From NCBI RefSeq assembly GCF_008728515.1, contig NC_044977.1, positions 1,697,501 to 1,761,500 on the forward strand: a stretch of 64,000 bases of DNA, written 5' to 3'. The first letter of the stretch is position 1. Every line of letters starts with the position of its first letter. The position numbers and the translations under genes are program-made. Origin of the DNA: Papio anubis (lineage: Eukaryota > Chordata > Mammalia > Primates > Cercopithecidae). This document shows, piece after piece, positions 48,377 through 59,345 of the stretch. Below the pieces are notes generated by a model. That model was not told the DNA's origin. It saw only the letters and a list, made by a program, of their open reading frames with translations, and searched no databases.

Positions 48377-49559
48377 TTTCTCATCATTTTACATTCTGTT
48401 TTATCTAGTTCTTCTGGGATTTGTTTCTGTATTTCTGAATATGTGCTTAACCTGCTATTTATCATTGTATCAATGTCATATATTGTTTGACTTCCTATTA
48501 TGGAAGATGACGATTTGGCCCACTTATATCTCCTTCCCCACCTTCTCACCTCCACTTTTCCTTCTTTTTCTCTTTTTAGTATATGAACTTCAGAAACATT
48601 GGTTATATTAATATTCAGAATTTGAGTTACTATAGCCATGTAAATATTATTGACTGTGAGTTGAATGTTATAATATTATGACCATATTTCTTTTCTGGTA
48701 CTCTTTTGGTTCTTCTTTGAATTAATAATAAACCCCTTTTCCCATTTACTTATGCTTGTCTATACCTGTCATGAATTCTTGAACTCTCTAACAGGAACTA
48801 TAAAATCTTCTCTAATCTATTTTTTTAGACTTTAGCTATTAAGTCCCCTTCACTACAGCCTTCCCTGAGGCTGCCTGATCTGACTTGGTTAGCTATTCCT
48901 TAGGTCTACCCCATAAACCTGATTCTGATTTTGTCTTCCTCATCTGCAATGTTGGATCTTCTGTTTTCTGCATGCTGTGTTTGTTTCTTGGTGAACCCCT
49001 CTTTTCAGAAGGGGGGTTCTCAACTTCTTTCTGCTTGGCTGAAGCTGGGAGCACATTCCAACCAAAACTCCTTTACTCTATCCAAACTTTAGAGTTCTAG
49101 TTTAGAATTATACTTTAGTTAGGGAATTTAACTTAAATAATATTTTTGCTTAGAATATTAAAGTTGTGACTCTAACATCATTTAGCTTCTCATGATGCTC
49201 TTGAGAAATCTGTGATTCTGATTCCTGTATCTTTGTATGTGATCAGTTTTCTTTCTTTTTTTTTTTTTCTTTCCAAATGTTTGGTACTCTCTTTACCCCA
49301 GTGTTCTGAAATGGTTCAATACATTACCTTAGTTTGACACTCTTTTATCTTCCTCTCTATATAAGTGATAAGCAATCTCAATCTGAAAACTCTCAACTAA
49401 AACAATTCAATGAAATTTTTAATTTTTTTTAAATTTTTCTTTGTCAAACATGTTTTCATTAATTAGATTTTAAACCTCCTTGGTTTTTCTTTTCTCTAAT
49501 TCCTTCTTACTTATAGCATCCTGTTCCTTTGTAGCAGAGAGTATGTTTTTGTAATTTGT
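48377..49559. other. Unassigned intron sequence
   Basis: Mostly unassigned. The stretch at about 48770-48960 may be a diverged sense L2 (tcactacagccttccctgag), but weakly. Confidence 0.4.
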
Positions 49560-50570
49560 ATTTTATTTTATTTTTTCCCCAACTTTTACTAAGTTTCCAG
49601 GTACATGTGCAGGATGCGTAGGTTTGTTACCTAGGTAAACTTGTGCCATAGTGGTTTTTGCTGCACAGATTAACCTATCACCTAGGTATTAGGTCCCACA
49701 TCCATTAGCTGTTCTTCCTGACACTCTCCCTCACCATGCCCCTTTGTCAGGCTCCAGTGTGTTGTTACCCCGATGTGTTCATATATTACCATTGTTCAGC
49801 TTCCAATTATAAGTAAGAACATGTGTTGTTTGGTTTTGTTTCTGCAGTAGTTTGCTAAGGATAATGGCATCCAGCTTCTTCCACGTCTCTGCAAAGGACA
49901 TGATCTGACTCCTTTTTCTGACTGCATAGTATTCCATGGTGTATTTGTACCACATTTTCTTTATTCAGTCTATGATGGGCATTTGGGTTGATTCCATGTC
50001 TTTGCTATTGTGAATAGTGCTGCAATGAACATACATGTGCATGTATCTTTAAAATAGAATGATTTATATTTCTTTGGGTATATACCCAGTAATAGATTGC
50101 TGGGTCAAATGGTATTTCTGTTTCTAGATCCTAAAGGAATCGCCACACTGTCTTTCACAACAGTTGAACTAATTTACATTTCCACCAACTGTGTGAAAGC
50201 GTTCCTATTTCTCTGCAGCCTCACCAGCATCTGTTGTTACTTGACTTTTTAATAATTGCCATTCTGACTGGCATGAGATGGTATCTCATTGTGGTTTTGA
50301 TTTGCATTTCTCTAATAATCAGTGATATTGAACTTTTTTTCATCTTTGTTGGCCACACGAATGTCTTCTTTTGAGAAGTTTCTGTTCATGTCCTTTGCCC
50401 ACTTTTTAATGGGGGTTGTTTGTTTTTTCTTGTAAAGTTGTTTAAGTTCCTTGTACATCTGGATATTAGGCCTTTGTCAGATGCATAGATTGCAAATATT
50501 TTCTCCCATTCTGTAGAATGTCTGTTCACTCTGATGATAGTTTCTTTTGCCGTAGCTCAGAATTTTAGTA
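49560..50570 (-). mobile_element. L1 (older primate L1PA/L1PB-like), antisense, 5'-truncated
   Basis: About 1 kb. Starting from the 3' UTR: 'aggtacatgtgcaggatgcg' and 'tttgttacctaggtaaac'; then the ORF2 end: 'tgcatagtattccatggtg', 'tgggtatatacccagtaata', 'tgagatggtatctcattgtgg'; and up to 'ctcccattctgtagaatg'. More diverged than the 18.1-kb L1, and truncated in ORF2. No clear target duplication identified. Confidence 0.93.
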
Positions 50571-51049
50571 ACCCTTTTTTTAAAGTAAAATTATCTTGTG
50601 ATGCTTCTCTGCCTTTATTTCCTCTTAGCTTCTCTTCCCCACCATCCCCCACCACTAAGGCTAAATACCACATTGTTCTTTGTCTTTTCACTGGAAGCTT
50701 TTTTCAAATGGCACATGATCTATTTTTGTTAATTCATATTTAATTGTTATTCTTCAAAAAGATTACTGGAAACTCTGTGCCAACTGATTATTTTCACCAT
50801 ACGATGTTCAGATTGAGAACTAACCATTTTGGGGAGGATAAGGACAGAGACTGGGGCTGTGATGCTGGTTTTCAGTCTTTGAGAGACAATAGTTGATAAC
50901 CTGAGAGTAGTTGAGATATTCAGAGATAATGCTATGAGAGAAGATCCTTAGGACCCACACTTTAAGAAATATCTGTATTTTATTAATAGCATGTGGTATT
51001 AATTTAAGTATTAAGAACATGAGCTGTTATTACGATTGTTGTTGGCAAT
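50571..51049. other. Unassigned intron sequence
   Basis: No element recognised. Confidence 0.45.
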
Positions 51050-51170
51050 ATAATCCTTTCTTAAGTATATTTATTGAGCATCTACTATGTCCCATGCCCT
51101 GTTTAAGTGCTTAAATACTAATGGTGGAATGAACAGAGTCTGGGCTCTCACCTAGACTCTTATGTCATGT
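51050..51170 (-). repeat. L2 3' end fragment, antisense
   Basis: atatttattgagcatctact then atgtcccatgccctgtttaag is the complement of an L2 (or MIR-type) terminus. Confidence 0.6.
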
Positions 51171-51959
51171 TATCAGCAATAACATGAAACTTTGCCTCTA
51201 ATAGGTGGTGAGAGAGGCATTTTTTTTTTCCTCTGAGAACATTTATCTATATTTGTCTTTGCTTCATAGGATGATTTTTCTCAGGCAAGTAAAGTTCTAG
51301 CCAAAAAGAAACGAATACAGTCAGGATTTATTTAATCACATTCAGACAGCCGGGTCGTTATCATTCAGTCTTTTTCTGGAAGGGCATGATAATTCACATT
51401 CCATGACTATCAAACCCACCCTCACCTCATACATGCCCAGTTAAATAAAAGGAGACCTACCAGGGCCATCTGACTTCCAATTTAATTGACACTACAGGGT
51501 GGCAGGTCTTTCTGGCTGAGCTGAAGTCAAGATAAGGTTTACAAGCAGTGGTTAACTCCAATGTCCTTTTATTACATAGCTTTGGTCTTACAGGACTTAA
51601 AGAACTCTACCTATGTAATTATTGCCATAACACTAGTTTTATAATGTTAAGCAAAGTTTATTTTTAAAATTTTATGGTCATTTGAGAAATAGCTGTTATA
51701 ACACAGTCATTGACAATTTTAAAGCCATTTTCGATGACTGAATCCAGTTAAAAAGAGAAATTTGTTTGCTGGGCGCTTAATTTTTTTCATGTAACTAAGG
51801 ACCTTAAGAGATACTATGCAACCACATTTCAGATTTATGGTATTTTGTGTTAAATTGTATATTTGCTTTCTGATTATTTTTGACATAACTACAACGAGAC
51901 TTGGCATTTTACTTTATTATAGCTGCATATAAAGTTGGATTTTGTCCAAAATGCCAATT
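51171..51959. other. Unassigned intron sequence
   Basis: No repeat or exon recognised. Confidence 0.45.
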
Positions 51960-52680
51960 TGAAACTAAATTGACAAGACTGACTACTTGAGGGCTGTACT
52001 TTACAGAAACAACTGGCAAACAACACCACTGTCCCAAGAGAGATTAATCTTGTAAGCAAGTTATGCAGGTGATTCAAATCCTGTTAATCTCACATAAAAA
52101 ATGTTAATTGCATTGGCAAAGACATTGCCTCTGATCACTCCGCAGTTACATAATTAGAGATCAGCCCATTCGGAGAGGCTCTGATCTAATTGATAAGCAG
52201 TCAGCAAATGACCCTTGAGATTTCTTCCCCTTTTTTCAATATGTGGTCAGACATAAGGTAGTAACATGAAGAAATCAGTGACCTTGTTTTGACATGTTTT
52301 AAAATTAAGTTTGCTTGTTATTCAATGGTTTAAGATTTTCATGCATATTTATTTTAATTGGACGGGGCTGTAATTGTCCAAACTCTATGCAGTATTAATA
52401 GGTATTGAGTGTGATCACTTATCAATGCATTGGATGGTTCTGGAGCATTAATAGGTATTGAGTGTGATCACTTATCAATGCATTGGATGGTTCTGTTATC
52501 AACTTACTTTCTAATCCTTCGAGCTTTTCATTTTTTTGGAGATGATTTTGAGTCAAAAGGGGAGACTCAAGTCACTTCCTTGTAATTTTTAAAATTTCTG
52601 TCTGAAAGGGGCTTGGTTTTGTGTTTGGTTATTGTAACAGTTGCCACTGCAAATGCAAATCATTTGAAATACATTTTTGG
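51960..52680. promoter_or_regulatory. Candidate conserved noncoding block
   Basis: Non-repetitive, with many TAAT/ATTA homeodomain-type cores (for example TAATTA at 52151-52156 and CTAATTGATAAGC near 52186). It has an inverted repeat around 52152-52190 and the 49-bp duplication. No transposon signature. Texture resembles vertebrate developmental enhancers; this is inference. Confidence 0.3.
52394..52495. repeat. Perfect 49-bp direct duplication, 4-bp spacer
   Basis: Two identical 49-bp copies (52394-52442 and 52447-52495), each beginning ATTAATAGGTATTGAGTG and ending TTGGATGGTTCTG, with gagc between them (period 53). Perfect identity suggests a recent duplication. Confidence 0.97.
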
Positions 52681-54249
52681 CCTGTACAGCTTCTTCAGTC
52701 TTCATATTTATGTTTCTGATTCTCGGATTTTCTGGAAATAAAGTTGGTTAAGAAAAGTGGAAAATAGTTCTTACAAAAAATTTCTTCCACTTAAATAAAT
52801 GTTAGGCAAACCTACAGTTTTTAACATAATGTTTTCTGTGGCTAATTACGAAAATTGCAAAGCAGAAGGTGAGTTTAGTATAATTAAGAGAAAACAATTG
52901 GAATAATGAATAATACAATTTAGAGATAATTGTTAGAAAGGGTGCTATGGACATTCTCAGAATAATACTTTAAAATATGTGACCAAGCTCCAGGATCTCA
53001 GGAATTTCCCATGTCACATTGTTGGGCAGCACATCCTAATACGCAGGTATAAAACCCATGTGGCTGTGTCATGTACATGCAGGTGACTTTCATCTCACTT
53101 CTTCTTTGCCTTTGTTTTGTTTTGTTTTGTTTTGTTTTTCTATCCATCGAATTACATTTTTTCACCATGAGCCAATGTCAGACTTCCAAAAATTGTATAC
53201 CACATATGCTCCTGTGGTTATCCAGTTGCTAAGCAACTGGACTCTGCTTGAGGGTAGCAGGGAAGAGAGAAGGTTCATTGTGAAGTTCTGCACCCCTGCT
53301 GAGTTCATTTGAACAGCAGCAGGGATCCTGTATCTTGATTCTTCTTGAAATTATAAATCAAGTGCTTCCACGTGTCTCTATATAAAACAATGAGGCTTAG
53401 AACAAGTACAATGACCAAAAAAACCCTTAAGGATCCTGATGGTCTCCCCTTGAGGAAAGGACAGCTTAGTTTGTGACATTTCTGATGTAACTTTGGCCAT
53501 TTGGATTAATTATATGTTGTGATTTTGTGACTGTTAGCAAGTTAAGGAAAGCATACACAAAGTTTTTCTGAAAATATAAGTAAGTATTTTAATGGAACTG
53601 GTCTCACATAGTGTTTTTCAATTTATTTTATACCCAGCATAATGTCATGAAAACTTTTCATATTAGATAGGTAGTTTTAATATTGCAATGACTTAACAGT
53701 TTTTCAGTGTATAAGTTTGCCGAAATTTATCCTAAAATCTCACGTTTTCCAATATTGTCAGTTTTGCTGCAATGATCCTATGGACTTCTTATTTTTGTTG
53801 CAATTATCAGTTATCGAAGTCACTGTTCTGCATTGTTATATTTTGCAGAGTGTCTGCAAGTAATGGTTGTTTTGGTTCTTCTTCAGTGCTCACACTTCCT
53901 TTTTCTTACTGATTTTTCATGTTGGCATGCCCATCTTCTTCTGGACTTCAATGGGCATGACTTTTGTATCTTACTTTTAAGAGAATTTTCACATTTAATT
54001 TATGACAAAATATCTTCATCACGTTTAAAAAGTCTTTTTGATTCCTTCATTATTTAGATGTTTTTTAATCCAATAGCTATATCTACAGATTTGATCATAT
54101 GTATTGTTATTTCCCTTCCTATTATATAAGTAACCTCCTTTATCTCATTGAAAATTTGACTTCAAGTAATAGAAATCTGCCTAACAATGGCTTAGGCATA
54201 AGAGGTTCATTTTTCTCATCCTCACCATTTCTATGATGAAAAGAGCTTA
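52681..54249. other. Intron with TTTTG repeat and possible L1 relic
   Basis: A TTTTG microsatellite lies at 53111-53139. The stretch 53620-53800 faintly resembles an antisense old L1 3' region. The rest is unassigned. Confidence 0.45.
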
Positions 54250-54293
54250 AACACACAAACTCACACACACATGCACACACTCACACACACCCC
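54250..54293. repeat. CA-rich microsatellite
   Basis: Interrupted acacacac/ctcacacac runs. Confidence 0.9.
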
Positions 54294-54439
54294 ATGTTTT
54301 ACCTGCCATTCTGTTTCAGTTTGCTAAATGAAAAGTTGAGACACTTTCTAGAGTTTTCTTTTCACTCTATGCGTCTGACTGATCCCCCAGTTTTGATCTC
54401 TCTTTTCTGTCCCCTTTTCCACATCCTATGAACCATTGT

Positions 54440-54730
54440 GTCAGTTTAAGCTGAAACAATTTCTTACAACAACCCTTTGACTTAATTCATGACTTTGTTT
54501 CTCTTCTACTTTATCTTTCACAGACGTGCCAACAAGCCCTTTTTCATATGCTAATTCAAAATGTTGCTTACTTGCTTAAAGTCCTTCAGTAGCTCTCTAT
54601 CAACCTCAGGGCAGAGCTCACAGTCCTTGAGTGGTGAACAAGGCCTTCATGGTCTTATCACTCACTCTCTGGCTAGCTTTGTCTCTCACCACTTTCCCCA
54701 ATGAAACTAAGCTGCTCACTATTCACCAGC
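54440..54730 (+). repeat. L2, sense
   Basis: aaagtccttcagtagctctctatc, 'cagggcagagctcacagtcc', 'caaggccttcatggtc', and 'ctcaccactttcccc' match L2 3' region order in sense orientation. Confidence 0.7.
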
Positions 54731-56819
54731 TTGACCACTTAGTCAAAGTCTCTAGGAGTGGTTGTATTAGCATGTGCTGAATGAGTGAGTGGATGAGAGA
54801 AAGACTTCTCTAGCTTGTTCATTCCAGTGTCAGGATGTAGTATGATACTCCCGCTAAAATCAGAGGGAACAGGAAGGGTCTCCTCTTGATGAATCATTTT
54901 TCAATCTTGAGTAATATCAATAGTGTCTCAAATCTCTTTAACATTGGGTTGATGTAGTTTTTGGATGAACTGGATAAATAGCTGCACCTGATAGCAGCAC
55001 AGAAAAAGTCAATCCCGCTTCCTATGCTAATTATTTATTTTTTACTGTTAACATTTGGGACCCTCATAAGGATATATTAATCTTATTGGCTATTTAACTA
55101 CCAGAAATGATAGCTCAATACCAACTATTCCAGCTCCGAAATAGCTGTTTTGGGTACATAGGGTCCAGAGTTGGAAAAAAATCACACTAAATTATTTTAT
55201 CTGACATGCAGGTTTGTTCTGTTGTCTGTGGGGCACAATTTGCTGCTAATTTATTCAGAGTGTCTAAAATCTTTAGATGCAACCATGTTTTTCTTTCGTT
55301 TTTATGGATTGCTTGTCAATTCTGCATTTACAAAATTTTTCATGATAAAATTCTATTTGCCTTGTTTTATGGCTTGGGATTTTTGAGTCTCAGACTACAG
55401 ATACTCAAGCATACACAGAAAATTCTAATCCCTACTGTCAAATTCTCTGCAGAGATACAACTGTCTTCCTTCTAAATGCCAATGATAGTTGGTTTTATTG
55501 CAATAAAATATTTATCTTGCAACTCACACATCTGTTTTATAAATATGGATCTTGATTTAGTCAATAAAATAAAATACTCTTATTTTATACTCTTAAAATC
55601 TATTATTTGAAGTAATTTATTTTCTTTGAAGGTTTCCTGCCAAATACATTTTAGTTTTTGTGGCACTGTGTACAAAATTTTAAATTAGAAGGTTTGAAAC
55701 TCAAGTCCTAGGTGGCTAAATATGTCCAGATGGCCAGATGAATCGTGTCAACTTCCTATGAATCTCATCTTTCTTTTCCTTGGCTTAGTTCTCTTTCTAC
55801 CTCAGTAAGTAGCAATATTGAATTTGTTTGTGATTTTTAGATATGGGCTAATAAAATTTAAATGAAAATTTTTCCAGTCTCAGACCATGATCCAAAAGGA
55901 AAGAAACTGGACAAGGAATGCCAGTGTTTAGCAATACATAAAACTGCTTTTTGTTTTATATCCTCAGAAGCTAAGAATCTTATGGACAGGAAAATATTTT
56001 TATGGATAAGGACTTATTTTTCTCTAGCTTTATGTCGAAGAGTGCTAGAATACAATTTAACAGTGCCAAATACAGATTAATAAAAGAAGAGAGGATGAAA
56101 ACAGTAAAACAGACTACCGAAGAAATAAAAAACATAAAATTAAGTAAAATAAAAATGGATAAATATCTCAAACACTTAAGAGAAGACCATTGGAGAAAAC
56201 CTCAAAAAATTGATAAATAAATAGTTTGCAACATTTAATAATGGCAGTCTCTGTATTTAAGAAAAAAAAATCAGGTAGACAGCTTTCCATATATGAAGTT
56301 AAAATAGTATGGGAATATTAAGTCCTTATCAAATCATAGCCTAAGTGGGAAAATTTAGGTTATATATATATGCGAAAGTACACATTTTTAAATTTTCTCT
56401 AGCGTTCTTGAGGAATATTAATATTTGGTTTTTAAAATATTTTTATTCCTTTCAACTTTTAGTTTTCCCACATTGAGCCCTGACAATAGATTACTGTGAT
56501 CATTTTTAATCTCTTTTTCCTGTAGAATTCAGTGTTCTGATTTTTTATGATAGGATCCACCTGATTTAGCTCAGGGATTCAGTGAAAAATCAATTTAATA
56601 TTTTTTCCAAAGGTTGTATCATCTTAAGTGCAAACTGTAGCTATTCCTTTGTTCCAAAATACTGTATTTTATTGAATGCTGTTGGACTCACAAGGCCACA
56701 GAGTTAGGTACCTGTGTACCAAAAGTAAATTAGGTTTCCTTTGCTTATCTCATAATGTAATTAAAGCACATATAATAGTTTATCTCATTTTACCATTCTT
56801 TCTTTTTTTTTTTTTCAAG
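54731..56819. other. Unassigned AT-rich intron to the Ig3 exon
   Basis: No repeat family recognised with confidence. It ends in a T-rich tract and the acceptor. Confidence 0.45.
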
Positions 56820-56958
56820 AACGACCCACATTTCTCAGGAGGCCAATTAACCAGGTGGTACTGGAGGAAGAAGCTGTAGAATTTCGTTGTCAAGTCCAAG
56901 GAGATCCTCAACCAACTGTGAGGTGGAAAAAGGATGATGCAGACTTGCCAAGAGGAAG
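56820..56958 (+). CDS. ROBO2: ROBO2 internal exon: first half of Ig-like domain 3
   Basis: This 139-nt exon begins with two bases that finish the Glu codon from the upstream exon, then has 45 codons (RPTFLRRPINQVVLEEEAVE...) and the first two bases of an Arg codon (phase 2). The Ig B-strand Cys is at 56888-56890 in EFRCQVQGDPQP, and the core Trp at 56924-56926 in TVRWKKDD. The rest of Ig3, with the F-strand Cys, lies beyond the window. The acceptor is a T-rich tract ending tttttcaag, and the donor GAAG|gtaaga is strong. Established knowledge: the Robo Ig3 follows the SLIT-binding Ig1-Ig2 tip and forms part of the ectodomain stalk. The sequence matches ROBO2, not ROBO1. Confidence 0.97.
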
Positions 56959-57877
56959 GTAAGACCATCCTATGGATGGACTATTGCTAGATAACCAATG
57001 AATAATTAAGAAAGAAAAGGACAGCTACAGTGCCACCACCATATACTCCTATGTCTTGGGGTATTTTCACTCATGTGATTTTTACATATGCAAGCCACAT
57101 ATTTACTGTTTGTATATTAAAGTCCTCAAGGCTTTCAATGTCACTCTTTCAGTGAATATCTACATCAATGCTTGATTCTTCATTTCACCTCTTATACCTG
57201 GATACCAGGGATTCCTGGGTGCCTTCTTTCCCCGGACCCTTTGAGGAATACTACTCCGTTCCTGCAGAATGCCCCCTGCATGCCTCCATCAATGACTGCC
57301 CTGTTCCCTTGTTTCACCCACTCTGGATACCATTTGTCACCTCTACGGCCCAAAGCATAACTAACAAAAGACTACTGCATGTGGCTGACTGTAAGTCCTG
57401 GAGTAAAGGAAAGGTCAGCACAACACTGAACTGGTAGCAAGTAGTTGGCATTATTTTTCACACAGGGGATTTCTAACACAGGGACCTCCTGTCACTTTCT
57501 TTCTTGCCATCTCTTCATGGAGACCTTCTCTTCCATCTCTTTCTTATTGTTCTTATCACAAAGCCCTCAAACCCAAGCTCTCAAGCTCTCATCTTATTCA
57601 AAAATGCTTTTCATCTTATATGAAAATAGTTTTAACTTGTTGTTATATAAATTTCCCTAAGACCTTGCCATTTAGAATCAAATCAGTAATTCAAGTGGTT
57701 TGTTGTTGTTGTTGTTGTTGTTGTTTTAACACAAGTAATTTTATCTTTAAGATTTGTTATGGCTTCCTGCTAGTTCTGCCTACTGACATTATAACCATCA
57801 TACATTCTCCAATTATTGCCTGCATAAAATTGTACAGGCCGTGTTTTACTGGTTCTTGTTTTTTACAACAAATTTTT
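56959..57877. other. Intron start with GTT repeat
   Basis: Unassigned sequence. A (GTT)n microsatellite lies at about 57699-57726. Confidence 0.5.
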
Positions 57878-58184
57878 GGCCAGGCACAGTGGCTCATGCC
57901 TGTAATCCCAGCATTTTGGGAGGTCAAGGCAGGTTGATCACCTCAGGTCAGTAGGTCAAGATCAGCCTGACCAACATGGTGAAACCTTGTCTCTATTAAT
58001 AATACAAAAAATTAGCCAGGTGTGGTGGCGCACACCTGTAATCCCAGTTACTCGGGAGGCTGAGTCTGGAGGATCACTTGAACCCAGGAGGTGGTGGTTG
58101 CAGTGAGTCAAGATCCTGCCACTGTACTCCAGCCTGGGTGACAGAATGAGACTCTGTCTCATAAAGAAAAAAAAAAAAAAAAAG
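57878..58184 (+). mobile_element. AluS, sense
   Basis: Starts ggccaggcacagtggctcatg and carries the internal A-rich linker (aataatacaaaaaattagcc) and both arms. It ends in poly(A). 'gcctgaccaacatggtg' is AluS-type. CpGs are largely decayed. Confidence 0.92.
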
Positions 58185-58779
58185 AAAAACTTTGTTTCAT
58201 TCAACTGACTGGCATTAACCAGGCTTCTACAGAAGCTATATACCTTTTATGTGCTTTCACTGCTGTCAGTACTTTCCTAAATGTAAACATTCATTTCAAA
58301 ATTTCAATTTTATAAATCCCAAGATATGATAGGATACTTTATTTCAAAAGACACGTCACTCATGGATTGAATGCACCAACCATTTATAACAGTTACTGAG
58401 AGGTTCTTTGCAATCTATGGGAATAAAACAAGTGAAAACATTAATTCAGTTAGTTTTTCGGCCTATGTAGTAGGGAAAGTCATTACTGTGTTTCTTTTAT
58501 CATTTTAATGCCAGACATCTATCTTCAAAGGAATGGTATTATTAGAAGATGTTTGTCAATGTGAGGCTTTTCATGCCATCTCATTGGAGAAGCAGGTTAG
58601 AAAACAAGGAGAGTTTACACTATTGAACTGTTACTGTCCATCCTCTACACATAGTCAACAACTTGCTTCAAATTTGAGAGCACATAATGAATAATTTTAA
58701 AATGTTAAAGTAAGGTGAAGAGATTAATTCTATAGTAAAATTTATCCTAGTGTAAACAAAGGTTTATTTTTTAAAACTG
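58185..58779. other. Unassigned AT-rich intron
   Basis: No element recognised. Confidence 0.45.
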
Positions 58780-59345
58780 GGAGTATATGGTCTTGTCCAT
58801 TGTAACTTCAAAAACCTTCAGTTTTGGCATAATTTTGATTTATAGGAAAGTAACAAAGTAACAGAGTTTCCATATACACTACACCCAGTTTTCCTTATTG
58901 TTAATATCTTACACGACTATAAAACATTTGTCACAACTAATGAGCAAACCTTGATACGTAATAATTAAGTAAAGTGTATACATTATTTGGATCTCCCAGG
59001 TTTTCATCATTGTCCTCTTTCTACTCCAAGTCCTGTTCAGGTAATGATTGAGTTGGCTGTCACAGACTTCTGCATTTGTTCTCATCTCTCTCCAGTCTCT
59101 TCTGGCTTGTTACAGGTTCTTAGTGTTTCCTGGTTTTGTGAGCTTAACAACCTTGCAGGGAAGTACTGGCCAGGTACGCTATCGAATGTCCCCCAAACTT
59201 GGATTAGTCTGGTGTTTTCTCCTATTAGAATGGGTTCATAGGTTTTTTTTAAAAAAAATGCCATAGAAATGACATGCTCTTCTTATCACATTGTATCGGG
59301 GGTACATTATATCCGTATAACAGCACTCGTGACCCTGTTAATTTT
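58780..59345. mobile_element. Old L1 (L1M-type) 3' region
   Basis: Blocks in order: tccatatacactacacccag, ttttccttattgttaatatc, 'ttatttggatctcccagg', 'ttgtcctctttctactcc', then 'gggaagtactggccagg', 'gaatgtcccccaaacttgg', 'ggtgttttctcctattagaa' and 'gggggtacattatatcc'. This is a well-known dispersed L1M 3' UTR-type sequence. I am unsure of its strand. Confidence 0.65.

Larger units (their letters stand above)
45134..56819 (+). other. ROBO2: ROBO2 intron, phase 1, 11.7 kb
   Basis: Complete intron from gtaaaa to ...tttttcaag, lying between Ig2 and Ig3. It contains CA microsatellites, a truncated L1, L2 fragments and a possible conserved noncoding block. I saw no Alu in it. Confidence 0.95.

Noticed and set aside
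48247..48639. 130-codon minus-strand open frame
   Set aside because: Crosses the CA microsatellite (Cys-Val repeats) and has no protein similarity that I recognise.
56676..56879. + strand open frame overlapping the Ig3 exon
   Set aside because: It is in a different frame from the ROBO2 coding frame and reads across the acceptor; a shadow.
40924..56958. Assignment to ROBO1 instead of ROBO2
   Set aside because: Residues such as VVVAAGEPAILEC, DKVRIDDKEERIS and RPTFLRRPINQVVLEEE fit ROBO2; ROBO1 differs at these points as I recall it.
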